From NCBI GenBank assembly GCA_948567375.1, contig OX419757.1:8122001-8186000 (forward strand): a stretch of 64,000 nt of DNA, read 5' to 3'. The position numbers and the translations under genes are program-made. Shown piece by piece: positions 44,000-56,489 of this stretch. The stretch is from Lunularia cruciata (taxonomy: Eukaryota; Streptophyta; Marchantiopsida; Lunulariales; Lunulariaceae). The notes below the pieces were generated by a model. It did not search any database. It saw only the letters and a list, made by a program, of their open reading frames with translations, and was not told the origin of the DNA. Each line of letters starts with the position of its first letter. The stretch's first letter is position 1.

Positions 44000-46900
44000 T
44001 CTTCAAATCAAGTCATCAAAAAAATGCATCATGAATGACATGGAACTTTTTGGGTTTGTATTCAAGTTTGATATCAAAAAATTGTAGTTGTTCCTCCCAT
44101 TGATGATGTAGACTCATCATGTGCTCCAAATATCAGGTCTACAACAAAGGTTAGTGTTTTATTTGCTTTATCACTTATTTATCACTTATTTATCACTTAT
44201 TTCCCCAAGAGGTGATATCTCCACACTTTTGCTGCATATACTACTACAAGTTGTTCTTGATTTTGAGTAGAATAATTCTTCTCAATTGTGTTTAGTTAGC
44301 AATAGGATACAATCCATCTAGAAATTTCTATTGTAACAAAACTCCAGTTGTAAAGTTGGAAGCATCAAAACCAACCACAAAATGTAGTTGAGGATTATAT
44401 GGTTAGAGGATGGGTTGTGAGGATACCATATCCTTCAATTGGCGGTCCACTGAAAGCTTGATGTCTTCTCCAAGAGACCAATCAATGGTATGATCACATG
44501 AGCATAACAAAGGATGAACCGTACAAAACAACATGCAAATCTATCAAATCCCCAAATGTCCATGGTATCCTTAGGAGTAGAAAATATTGGTAATGGCTCT
44601 GATTTTCTTCTCTTCCATCTTGATCTCCTCTGCCAAAACCTTATAGCCCAAGAAGGTAACTTCCTTTTACCTTCTTTTGCCAAAAGGCACACTTGGACTT
44701 CTTGTAGTAGAACTTTCATTGTTATAGTAACCATAAAACTTCTCATATGTGATTCTTGAATTGTACTTCTATCTTACTATAAATTAAAATATCATTCAAG
44801 AAAACTACCATGTATCAATCCAATAGCACATCTAACACCCAATGTATTTGATCCATGAAGAATGTTGGAACGGTAGTGAGCACAAAAGATAATATTCTTC
44901 ATTCATAATACCCATACCTTGTACAAAAGGTAGTCTTTTGCATGTCTTTCCCATCTATTAGAATTTTCTAATAGCCACTTCAAAGATCCAATTGATCCAA
45001 CTTGGAAAAGTATTGTGCTCCAATCAATTGATCCAACAACTCATCAATCAGAGGTAAGAGATACACATCTTCATGATTTTTTATTAAGACTATGATAATC
45101 AATACAAGATCAAAGCACGCCATCCTTCTTTGGTACAAATAATACCAATGCTCCTCAATCATATGTGTTATGGTGTATGGAATACTTCTCCGACAACTTG
45201 GTTAATGTTGTTCAAAGTTCTTCTAGCTCTTTTGATGAGAGCCAATACATGCATCTACTCATTGGAGTATTTGATGGCAATCGCTTGAACTTGAAAGGCA
45301 TACCTTGATGAGAAGGAAACTCTTTTGGAAGATCATCTAGAAACATGTTTGGAAACTCTTAAACTATTTGATCAACCATTGCCTTTTGAGACTTCTTGTC
45401 CTCATCTGCTTCCCCTTGTGCAATAGGCTTGATCCATACAACAAAAACATGATATCTTCTTCCAAGGCTTGTTCTATAGCCATTATACTAAAAACCTTTC
45501 CATCTTGAGATTGACCACTCTTAGGTGTCTTCTTCAAAGGTGCCAAACAAACTAATTGATAATCCTTACCTTGCTATTATACGTGAATTTGTTATCAGGC
45601 CAAGTGAAATTGAAACCTATGATGTTCAAGTTAAGGAAGATCTAGAATGATGTTGTAATGTAGGGAGAGCTTTTATGAAACTCATATACTTTGAACACTA
45701 CTTTGTAATCTAGAATACAACCAGATGTGAGGTATGGAATCTAGAACCCTTTCTACCATCTGCCATCATAAATTTTCTATATAACACCAACTTGATAAGA
45801 ATTCATAATTTTTTGCTAATTGCATGGGAATATAATTCTAAGAACTCATACAATCAACCAAAATCCTATACTCACGGTTGAATATCACACCTTGCAAATG
45901 AATCAAACTTGCATATGTCAAACCTTCAATCCCATTAGAACAAATTAGGTTCTCAATAAGTGGCTTGTGATCTCTTATTGGTACTCTTTTTTCCTTAAAC
46001 TTCATGCTCCAAGAACTCTATTTGGGCAATGAGTCAAGTTTATCCATTCCTAGATAGACATTCAACAATGTAATGTCTAATTTAGTGACAATAGAAGTAG
46101 CCACCATTTTGTTGTAATTATTCTTTTTGCAGTGTTAAGTGGACTCCATTGGATAACATCAATGTCCTTTAGAGTTTATTCCTTTAGTTGTGAGTGGTGT
46201 GTTTGCATATTTTGTGAATTCAAGACCAAGTTATGGCAACCAAATAATCAAAGCATTTGGCCAATTATAGAGGCTTCTTCCATATGTATAGGCTTGTGCA
46301 TGGTTACATCCAATTTGGTGCATGATTTCAAGCCTTTCACAAACCAATCCAAAGCTTCACCTTCATGTTTCTCCAAGATCTACATCATTTTATTGTTGAC
46401 TTGAGTAATATAGCTCTTCAATAAATCCAATTTTCCTCAATTCAACCAATCTATCTCTTACAACTTGTGCAGCATTCACCACTTGGAATCTCCCAATTAT
46501 TGCACACTTGAGTTCTTCTCATGATGAGATTGGAGCAACAAATATTTGTGGAGCTTGCTCTACCCAAAATTGCCACTATAATTTGTTTACTTTATCTAAT
46601 TGGTTCAAACCCAAAAGGATCCATTTCCATTCATCTAGAAGGTTAGTAGCTTCAAAGTACTACTCATAATCAAATCCAAAGTTCTCCATCATACCAAAGA
46701 AATTATGGATTTCAATTGGTTTAGGCTTTGGGAATTGCACTCAATCTTCTTCCTCTTAGAAATTTGCTCATTTTATTTGTTGATGTAGTTGACACTCACA
46801 ATCTCTCTCTTTTAACAATAGACTAAGATGCTCTATATATTGTTACATAATAATGATAACTTCAAACATCACCGCCATGGTTACTACTCTACCAAGCTAC

Positions 46901-47560
46901 TACTTGCAAATATCTAGGTTAACACTTAAATGCAATATGGTCACACTCTCAATAAGTTACAATTGAAAGGATCAATAGATCATTGGTCAAGGTGGTTGTG
47001 TTTAGAAATTTTTACCCAAATTATGAAATGATGAATTGCATAAAATGATGTTTTGGTAGTACATAGACATGGAAATCTCAAGGGTTAGGGTAAATATATT
47101 TGGTGGTCCATAGATTCTATTCATCTCATTCTTGATCTAATACCAATGTAAAAGACCAAGGAGAGAAATGGGAGAATGGAAGGTCATATTGGAACTCTTA
47201 AATGAGAGAAATCCCAAATGTCGAGCATGAGCTTGGGCTTTGGTATTTATGGGCAACCTGGATATAAGGCTCCCAAGAAGCTTCCAAGGAAACTTCCTTG
47301 GACAGTTCACTCTAAAAGTTGCCTTACTTAAGGTGCAAGCTAAGTTAATTTTCAACTTGGCATACAAGGTAAGCTAGCTATCAACTTGGCATACAAGTTA
47401 CTCAATCCTTGGAAAGTTCTTAAAAGCTTCTTGGATACTTCTAGAATATTTGTAGAATTTGTTGACTACATCTATTTAGCTCTACCATCTATTAGCTATA
47501 TTTAGCTTTTTATAACTTCATATTATTATATTTAGCTTTTATTAATTCCATATTGTTACA
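44000..47560 (-). mobile_element. Family C chromovirus copy C2, 3' truncated
   Basis: 5' LTR 47147-47560, then gag (about 47100-46000), protease (about 45850), RT (45400-44700) and the start of RNase H (44600-44030), all collinear with C1 40400-43300. A recognisable RT piece is PTPKDTMDIWGF...IIPLIGLLEKTSSFQW in the frame 44435-44746. It breaks off at 43999 against family A copy 4, which may have inserted into it. Inactive. Confidence 0.75.
47147..47560 (-). repeat. Family C 5' LTR of C2
   Basis: Plus strand TGTAAAAGACC...TATTGTTACA. On the minus strand the LTR is followed by TTGGTATTAGATCAAG, a decayed form of a primer-binding site for initiator Met tRNA (TGGTATCAGAGC). Its heat-shock element at 47439-47451 has lost the last unit. 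Confidence 0.85.
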
Positions 47561-47576
47561 ATATCTAAGAGTGCTC

Positions 47577-48835
47577 TAATACCTAAAAATACAACCTCAT
47601 AATCTCCGAGTGTAGCAATCAAAACTAATATGAGCTATGGTGTTGCTAGAAGTGAGATAACAATACTAAAGGACAATGGTATGGCTAAAAAGACCTCTCC
47701 AATAACAAATTTTTAATACACTATGTATTTGTCTCCATTGCAAGAAGTTTGCTAGCACCTAGCTAACTAATGTAACAATCTCTCTCCTTGTTACTGCTAC
47801 AACTACCTAAAATAGCTTAGTAAAACCACTATAGGGATCATCTAATTGGAAATAATCACTAAGATGCTCATAAACCATTCTTGAAAAGCCTCCTTAGAAG
47901 AGGTGTGGTGCATTTGCACAAGTATTGTGCAAAAGCACTCCATCAAGATATAAAGGTTATTTAGGCTAATAATTTAAGATATCTAGTGGTACTCCCTTTC
48001 CTACTAAAGGATGTAATAAAAATATGGAAGAGATAGACTTGTCAATGGGACTAGCCATAGATAAAGGATATATGGCTTGTGTTTTCCCAGTACTCTTTAG
48101 CCTCACCCAATATCCTACACCATCATAATCGAGTAGAATTTGTAGTATCATATGGTTAAAATTGACTCCTACAATGTGCAAATTGACTCCTATAGGGTAG
48201 TTTAATCCTTGGCTTGGAATATGAAAAATCTAAAAGTCACTTCACTCTTCCCTACTTGCACCTCTCTAGTGTAACAAAGACACCATTAATGGGAGTAAGA
48301 GAAATAAGAACCGTGCTAATTCATCAAAGAGATCATATGCCAATCAATTGAATGGTAAATAAAAAGCTTGTCTAACCTTATCATAGAGTATATAAAGAAG
48401 CCTAGACAATAAATATGGATATGGAAAAAAAGTCCCAAATTGCCCCAAAATACAACCCGTTGCTTGAGATGCTAACCACTCCTATGACTGGATGAATATC
48501 CCAAAAAGGACAACAAAGGGATGGACAAAGCCCGTGTAATCCAGAGTATCAACAATATTGATGTGGTTGCTTGGCCAAGTAAGCATCCCAAGTGGTGTGG
48601 TCATGGTACTTTATGCATCTTTCACACATGGATCTTTACAAGTGGAGGGGAAAGAGTCAATGACACATCAAGTATGTGTCTCAAGCTGCTTTGAACAACT
48701 CTATAGGGCAACCATAGCAAACACAATGATAATGATAGTAACATGTGATGGTACTGTCCATATCTTTCTATATTTGCAAAATTACAACACACTCATGCTA
48801 GAAGTAAATGTTGAACTCAAAAAACCCTAAAAATT
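47577..48835 (-). mobile_element. Fragment of a non-LTR RT element (same family as 60001-63370)
   Basis: Minus strand matches 60300-60800: YPLSMASPIDKSIS and KGVPLDILNY (47966-48060) correspond to MSMASPTDETISS and KGVPLEVLDY at 60377-60470, and 47640-47830 matches 60620-60800. Only the segment before the RT palm is present. Decayed, with no function expected. Confidence 0.75.
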
Positions 48836-49472
48836 ATAAAAATTTCATAATTTCTATAGTTCTCAAAATAAATGAAACTAGAGTATAAAGACAAACAATT
48901 AGAATTGAAAATTTCATATTATTTTAAGTAATCACTCTAAACATTAAAATAAAAATTTCATATATTTTTACTAAAATATTTATAAACTTCAGTTTAGATA
49001 TAAATAAAACCAAAATAGAAAATAAAAATAGTAATTCTTTATAACCTTTCATTTAGATATAATGAAACCAAAATTTGAAATGAAAGAATGATTCATTCAC
49101 TCATGTCCCATATCTACATGAATCACTCGTATTCTAAAAATGAAAGAGCGATATATTCACTCATCATCCATGTAAATCATAATTTTCAGTATTTACTAAA
49201 AATTACTATTCAAACGAGAGAGAAAATCCACCTCCTTAAAGTACATCGGGTGAAATGATCACAAAAAGGAATAAATATTCAGCAACAAATAAAACATATA
49301 GTAAAGTGACTAGTCTAGACAGAATTTCAAACTTTTCATGTTTCAATTTTGTGATGAACTTCCACGGTCAAATCTGCAGGACCCGGCGAGATACACTTTA
49401 TCAATTTGATACCTTCAATGGCAAAATGTTACTTCAAACTGGAAAGGAATTCACGAAATAGAAAAAACCTAA
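48836..49472. other. Very AT-rich stretch, nothing recognised
   Basis: Mostly A and T with ATAAA/AAATTT wording, especially 48840-49060. It marks the left border of the gene island. Confidence 0.5.
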
Positions 49473-49534
49473 ATAACTTTGTGTTCGTACTTAAACGAGC
49501 TATCTAGCTCGTTTAAGTACGAACACAAAGTTAT
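49473..49534. repeat. Perfect 62-bp palindrome
   Basis: Arms 49473-49501 and 49506-49534 are exactly complementary over 29 bp around ATCT (49502-49505). No stop-rich T run follows, so it is not a classic terminator. Function unknown. Confidence 0.85.
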
Positions 49535-49548
49535 AAAACCCGGCTATT

Positions 49549-49640
49549 CTAGTAACGCCAACAAAAGTGGTAACGGCAACAGACCTAGTAACGGTAACAT
49601 AACTGATAAAGGCAACGGAACTAGTAACGGAGGTCGTCGC
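49549..49640 (+). repeat. Short tandem repeat GTAACGGCAAC-like, coding for Asn-Gly runs
   Basis: Six or so degenerate units around the core AGTAACGGHAAC. One frame reads NANKSGNGN, RPSNGN, TDKGNGTSNGG. It may be part of an unrecognised exon; no start, splice pattern or domain confirms this. Confidence 0.5.
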
Positions 49641-51566
49641 CTGCCTGCAGATGTTTTTGGGGTCATCAGTATTTCCAGGGGCCATTAATGCTCCCGGAAA
49701 TTAACTTGGGAGTTTCAGACTCCGTAATATTGATGGAGATGTCCGACTCGACGCAAAAACTCATAAAATTATTCAGCCCCAAATGCCCCAAGATGCAGCA
49801 CACATTAAGACATTCGACATGATCGGTGGAGAAAATGCATTTAACGACTTTTCTAGATCCATCTGTGTCTACTGGTCCTATAAGATGAATATGGAAAAGC
49901 ATCTATGTCCTACAATCCAGTATATTTTCTAGATTTTCTAGAAAATAAAACAGTAATCTGAGAGGTGATGGCGAGTGCGGACGCAGACACTAGATATAAA
50001 TTAGGAGTTCAATTCACGTTCGTGTATTTGTCTAAAATATCGTGATAATGACAACCAGGGTAACTCTACAATCATTTTTAGAAAATCCAGTGCAGTTGTA
50101 AATAATGAAACATTAAATTTGCTGAAATACGAAGTGAAATGGAACCACAAGTCGTTCGTATAATCCACACCTATTGAAAGCAGACTCGGCTCAAACTAAA
50201 TACAAGTGACCTAAACAACGAGGCACATCAAAACACATGCCAATCTGGGGAACCTAAATCGCATGTGGACGATTAATGAACTAGTAAATTTGAACTTATA
50301 AAAATATAACGAACTCAACTTTGAACGATTGATAAACCTTTCATCAATTTCTTACAGCACTCGTAGAAACCCCACAGATATTAAACGAGAAAAATATCAG
50401 AATTTTCCTTGAATGACATTCTGATCCATTCGTTACAGTTAGAGTGTCACTGGAACCCCAAACTTCGTCACTTCGTTGAAATTTATTTTGCATATGGGGA
50501 CAAAACGTGTTCAAGCCAAAAAGGAAAAGGTCTTCTCATTCTCTCACTCTCTTGAACGAGTCTCTTCACCCCTTTACGACAAAGACAGATTTCAGATACC
50601 CCGTGTAGGGCAATCTACGCACCTTTTATTCCTTTTTCTATTTTTTCTATTTAATCTCCAGAAATTTGAGAAACGTCTAAAATTTTCCTTTTCTTTACTA
50701 CGCTTGTGTGACTACACCCTAAACTTCCATATTGCGATACCTGTATCTAAGATTGCATGCATGTGATCTGAGTTATAGATTCTGAATCTTCGCGACTGAC
50801 AATGAAAATATGTAATAGAGATTTTTCTCACCCTTGTTCCGTCAACACTAACAATCTGGTGAATTTTTTGTTTCAAATCCGAACTTACTAGGTAGTTGAC
50901 ATAAATGGTACTCACGAACCATGTCCATAATCGAAACTTGATAACATTCCTCGCGAATTGACAAGCCCTTGTACCTTTACAGATGAACATTAGACACTTT
51001 TGAGCGACTTATGCTCACGTTCACATGTTCATTGAACCAAAGTAGAACACAAATGCGAGAGCAACAAAACCCACCTCTACTGGATCGGCGACGACAATTG
51101 AAGACGAGGATTTAAGACAGTGCAAGTTCTTGGCTGTCGAGGTGAAACCTGCTGGTGGCCTGGAGGAGACCACGAGGATTGATGCATAGCGCACACTAGA
51201 GAGGACTCTGGCAGAAAAGTTACCAGCCTAGCTATCTGAGCTATTACCACGTTTCAGATTCCCAGATGATGATCTTGATCTCCGTGTCCATTGTACTCCG
51301 TGATCCATTGGCAGAAGCGAGAAAAGATACGGGAAGTGCGAGTAATGTATGAGTGGTAAACTGGTAAAGTTGTCGTCATCCACCACTCCGAATCAGCAGC
51401 GATCCAAGGCCGCAAGAACGCAGCGAAGGCAGATAATAATGAAGAAGATAGTTCTCTACATTGTTGAGTAGTTTGAAGATTGAAGCTTTCCACTCACAGC
51501 GGGGTAGGTTTGGGGATTGTGTGTCTGTTCCACTCTTTCTGTTTTGCTTCAGTCCACATCTGCACA
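49641..51566. other. Region upstream of the peroxidase gene
   Basis: No family recognised. A frame of about 75 codons is open at 49704-49931 (IDGDVRLDAKTHKII... to a TAG); a poly-pyrimidine stretch lies at 50620-50660. The last few hundred bases before 51567 must contain the promoter and 5' UTR. I see no convincing TATA box near the first exon. Confidence 0.4.
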
Positions 51567-54500
51567 ATGCCTCTTCAGGTCGTGCCTCTCGCTAAGTCCT
51601 CTACTTGCATGGCAGCAGCGGCACTGTTGTCATCGAGCTTGTGCTTCTCGTCCGCGTCTGCCTCGGCGACGACAGCGTCAGCCTCTTGGACTTCGGCCAT
51701 TGCTTTCAAGACGCCAGTTGAATTATCCTGCGCTCTGCCTTCTTCATCTACGTCGTCCTGCTTCGGCCAGAGATTTTCTCTCGCGTTCGCTCCCTCTGTT
51801 TCTGCGGCCTCCGGACCTGCTCACCGGAACCTCATGACTACCACCGCCTCGGCTACTGCGCCTGCCTCTGCCAAGAGCATTCATGAATTCACTGTGAAGG
51901 TAAAGCAATCCACTTTGGCGAGAGCATACAGGGTTGGGATAGGTCAATTGATGAACAATTTCCTGTGGGATCGCTTTCCAGACTGTGTGAAGTATGATTG
52001 ATGCGTCTCCTACCATAGTACGTCACCTTTTGCTTGGATAATGAGGAAGCTACCTTTAAGGGATTGAGTTGATCTTTAAGAGGACTGCAACATCACATTT
52101 ACAATTTAGTTACTTACAATCGCGAGTGCTTGTGGCTGTTGAGGTAAGTGGCTTCTGGCATAGGTTGGAATGCACTCGTAGCTTCCATCGAATCAATGTT
52201 TTTCGAACTAATTATCGTCTCACTCGTATAATTTCTAAGGAACACTACAATCCTGATGGTAGCATAAGTTCTTTGGTTAAGTTCAGCCATCGAAGCCAAT
52301 ACGCGGGTGCGGCTGTTCACAAACCACATTCCATGGTAGAGAGACCGTAAATTAAGCGTCTCAAAAAGTGCTTCAGACCTGATTGCCTCTCTGTTGATCA
52401 CTGATGTGGCGTGGTTTTGTGCCACCACGGACATCGATACCATACGATGTTATTTTGCACTTGAGAATGCGAAAGTCGTGAGCCACTTGCGCGTCAATTA
52501 TAGTTCAAGGCTTAGATATGCATCTCTAAGACTGGCATTGTTTTCGAGTTCTTATGGAATTCATGTTCCGGACTGTAAAATTTAGAACATGAATACCACC
52601 AGTCCCGATCTTCTTGAAGTTGCACAACCAAATTTCGATGGCTGTTACAGAATCGCTTATTCTGTTCATGGTTGTTGTCAAACTCACCTGACTGACATCG
52701 TGATGACAGGACAACAGCGGCCAAGATGTGGACCTCAGTATTTACAAGGGAAAGGTCCTACTTATTGTGAACGTTGCGTCGGCATGGTAAGCCTTGGCAC
52801 AGTCTTCACCTTAACTCCGAGGTTGTATGGAACCTACTGTACAAATTCTGGAATATATTTTCCATAGAGTACCACTGGACTGTAATACATGAGATTGGCA
52901 TTTGCAGTTCATGGAATGTATGAGTTCATCAATTCGGCTTCGCATAGATTTGCACCATGCTTTACATGCAATTCTTAGTTGCTTAGACTAGCATGAGTTA
53001 GTTGCTTAGATTTGTGTGTTCAGTTTGCGTCGGTTCTGTCCTAAGTGGGTGTGGATTCCCCTTTGTACTAACGTCTTCTGCTCTCATTGGTCATGTATGA
53101 GGGTGACATATTTTAGATTCCGTGTTACGGGTGTTGGTGGTGGTGTCTGAGATTGTTAGGGATGTATGAGTGGCTCACCAGATTGTTTGTCATTGTCCAG
53201 TGGCTTGACTAAGGATAACTACACTGAGTTGACTCAGGTTTACACCGGTTTGAAGGACAAGGGTAAAGACACTTGACCTACAGAGAGAGAGGTGCATACG
53301 AAGTTGTTGCCGGTTCGCAAAACCAGCCTAAAGTTTTGCAGTGTTTGCTTCAATCGACTTTTTACCGCTTTTTGCTCTTTGATTTCATCCGTTAGGATCA
53401 AGCAAATTCATGGGATCCCTATTGAGCTGACTGATCCGTGTAGATCTTTGCTGAATGTGTACCTCTGATTACTTTTCCAGGGTTGGAAATATTGGCGTTT
53501 CCTTGCAACCAGTTTGGTGGCCAGGAACCGGGTACGAACGAGCAGATCAAGGAGTTCGCTTGCTCCAGGTTCAAAGCCGAGTTCCCTATTTTCGATAAGG
53601 TTTGTGAGACCATCGACTACTCTTAGTTAAGTCTCGGAATCAAAGTAGTCTAAACTTTGATTTGAGCTATCCTTGGTAGTACTATTAGCTCTGAGACTTG
53701 GGGCATTCATTTTTTACCTGAAACACCTGCTTTCAAGTTGACGTCTAATCTCTCGGAGTTTTCGATGAACCGCTTAAGTTTGCCACATCGACATATGTCT
53801 GGAGTAGTTCGTGAATCAGCCGTTCGCATCTTCTTTTTGTCTTGGATGGCTGATAGGAAATCGTGGGCTTGCGGCACAGATTGACGTGAATGGCCCAAAT
53901 ACTGCCCCTGTATACCAATTTTTGAAGGCAAATAAGGGTGGAGGCATCCTGGGGGACAGCATCAAATGGAACTTTGCCAAGTTTTTGGTTGACCAGGACG
54001 GAAATGTTGTCGAGAGATATGCACCCACGACATCGCCTAAGAAGATTGAGGTAAGCCATTGTCTGTGTTATCCTAAACTATATCGAAGTTCTTGTCTAAA
54101 ATGTTGTCCAGATTCTCTTTCGACCTTTTCATTCATGAATTATGGCGTACTAGCAACTGTATGGTTTCTAGAATTGTAAATGAAATTCTACATGTCATCC
54201 CCATCCTGGCTGAGGTCAACACTACTGGGAGAGGTCCAGTTGGTTCCTTGGTCTTGCCTGCTGTATCTTCACGTTCTTTGTTCAGGGATGTCTTTTCCAC
54301 GTTCCTCGATCTTCGTGCGTCAGAAATACTCGAGCGGTATTAAGGATCTAGGATTGATTGTCTTGTACCGTTTATCCTCGGGTCTGCTGAATACAACACC
54401 ACACTTCCTACCACAGTTGACCTCCTGGGCTTGCTCTTGGTCTTCTACTTTTCCTCCTGTGCTCCCACGGACTTCGTTGGGGACGTTTTTCTTGTACAAA

Positions 54501-54669
54501 ATCCCGCCATTACATGGTTGTGCAGGAGGCCATCATGAACTTGATTGGCATTCCACCTGCCCCGCTCCCAGAAGCTCCTCCTCTCGCACCGCTGGAATGA
54601 TGACATCAAAGCGATCGGTCTATTTTTGTTTTTGAACAGGGGGACATCAAGAAGTATCTTGGCGTTTAA
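51567..54669 (+). CDS. GPX: Glutathione-peroxidase-like thiol peroxidase, plastid-type, six exons
   Basis: Exons by GT-AG: 51567-51899, 52710-52786, 53201-53262, 53481-53599, 53880-54050, 54640-54669; phases agree and give 263 residues. Plant GPX-like enzymes reduce lipid and hydrogen peroxides with thioredoxin as donor. Residues 1-105 are Ser/Ala/Thr-rich with almost no acidic residue, typical of a plastid transit peptide. The fold follows: [26 protein letters not shown] with peroxidatic Cys137 (codon split by intron 2), [11 protein letters not shown] (Gln168), EFACSRF (Cys185, the usual resolving Cys), KWNFAKF (Trp227), [10 protein letters not shown], ending DIKKYLGV. Cys-Gln-Trp and a Cys rather than selenocysteine fit plant enzymes. 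Start choice is uncertain: in-frame ATGs at 51480 and 51609 give 292 or 249 residues. No damage is visible, so the gene is probably active. Confidence 0.92.
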
Positions 54670-54886
54670 GGAGGCTGGAGGTATTTGAAATCGTTCAAGG
54701 TTGGTTAGATACATCTGAAAGCAGTTCAGGCGTATGAAATAAGAAAGGATACAGTCTGCCTGGTTTACAGTGGTGATCGGTTCTGCGGAATTGTAGACAT
54801 GTATTTATGAGCTCAGGGTTCGGCAACGGGAAAAGTTTTGGAGTAGCCTAGCTGCTTCCACAATTTTAGATGATGGCCCCTCCCCC

Positions 54887-54892
54887 AATAAA
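54887..54892 (+). terminator. Possible polyadenylation signal of the peroxidase gene
   Basis: AATAAA 218 bp after the stop codon, in a pyrimidine-rich context. It would give a 3' UTR of about 240 bp. Confidence 0.5.
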
Positions 54893-56480
54893 GTATATTT
54901 AGATGTAATGGTTCATTCATCCTTGTACAGTCTCAATTGCACCATTTTCCTATATGGGCTGGAATGAAACTGTTACTAAATCGAAGATAGGATCGAGTCG
55001 TGTTTACTTTGCAAACGATGGTACTCAACGATGTTTCTTGCGTTTGCTGCTTGAGAATGTATCAAATCTTCTCCTCTGCCCCATGTCATGTGCAAACCCA
55101 GACTGGCATCATTTGCTTGCATTTGCGACAATCATTAGAGAGTACCCAGAAGTTGTCTTACTGCGTCTGAACCGGGGGTTTGAACCGCTGCTTTTTGGCA
55201 GTCTATGCTCATCTCCTACTGAAAGGACACATTCCTATGCACGTCCCAAGCGGTCCTTTTTGTGGTGATTTAAGAGACAAGATGCTATATTTACTCGCTG
55301 CAATGGTGCCAGTTTGTACAATCCGTGCCGTTGTCTCACTATTTATCAGCAAGACAGATACGGTAAAGAACGTGAGTATCAGAGGTACGACAGTCTTAGC
55401 AGCTTGGAGCGAGTTGCATGCTGCTATTTATCAACCGCACATTCGAGATCAAACAGGTTTCCTTCAAGATTTATCTCGTAGTGACACCATAGGAACAGTA
55501 AGACGAATCCTTTCCAACCAACGTTGAGCAACTTGGACAGTTGAAAGTAAAGGCAAATCGACTTCCAAGTCGAGTTGACTTATTTCTCTTGACGCCGGGA
55601 GCCCGACGAAGGTTACATGCTCCAGTTGAGGACAGGTGGAAATATTTATCCTGAGTTTGGCCGTGAGGTGCCGGAGGAGATACACGGTGAGTTTCAACAA
55701 TGGCAACATCAGATAATTATCGATAGTCTTAATTGTAGATGGCAATGTGAAGATGAATTGTGATTGGGACTCTCTAATTGAAATCAAGTGTTACGTGGTC
55801 CGTTCTAGATGGTCGTAGGAGCACTGGGAGGGATCGGTAGGAACAACTTGGGGAACAACTTGTGTTTTGTTAGTTGCTAATTGTGTCGACCGAAACGAAC
55901 TAGCTGATAGTTTTCAATTGTTAGCGGGCAGGCAACATATCCGTGAATCATCTACATATTATTTGTCCCGTTGTTTGCAGCCTGTGTTCAATTCTCACTT
56001 AAGGTAGATATGGAAAGGACTACTTCTAACATGCGGTGCGGTGCTTAGTTGGCCATCCCTTGAGAAAGGTGGAGAAGTGAGATAACTCACGAACGCAAAG
56101 AGTTGTAGATTCACTGTATAAACCAAGCTTATCATCGTTGACTTTTAAACATCCTCGGGAAGTGGTGAGAATGCGAGGTTTCTATTTCACCATGCAAGGA
56201 GCCGAGATCGATGAAGAGTTTGCGCCGAGATTATTGCTACATGCCATCATGCGCATTGTGTTACCCTCAATACTTGCGAAAGGAATGTAATACGGAGTGG
56301 ATATACTGTACACAGGTTGTGAATATGATGAACTATTTATCTTCCTTTTGCTGAACTCACATCACCATTTTCCCGTTCAAGAGTACCTACTTTTTATTAA
56401 CCATTCGTATTAATGAAGTACGAGTATTAGCCTCGTGCATGTGCTCATGGCAAAAAGGACCTCAACATATATCGTCCGAA
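54893..56480. other. Region downstream of the peroxidase gene, no gene recognised
   Basis: Base composition is like the gene rather than the AT-rich transposon layers. Frames of 104-115 codons at 54954-55268, 55180-55527 (+) and 55464-55787 (-) overlap each other and match no family I know. A host exon here cannot be excluded. Confidence 0.4.
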
Positions 56481-56489
56481 GCATGACAT

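Noticed and set aside
49479-49688. Asn/Gly-rich frame as a confirmed gene
   Set aside because: It starts within the palindrome and consists mostly of a tandem repeat. No start context or continuation could be shown.
52069-52350. Frame of 93 codons inside the peroxidase gene
   Set aside because: It lies in intron 1 and the GPX reading is fully explained by exons ending at 51899 and starting at 52710.
55180-55527. A 115-codon frame downstream of the peroxidase gene as a gene
   Set aside because: It overlaps other frames of similar length, shows no domain and has no clear splice partners. Kept only as part of an unassigned region.
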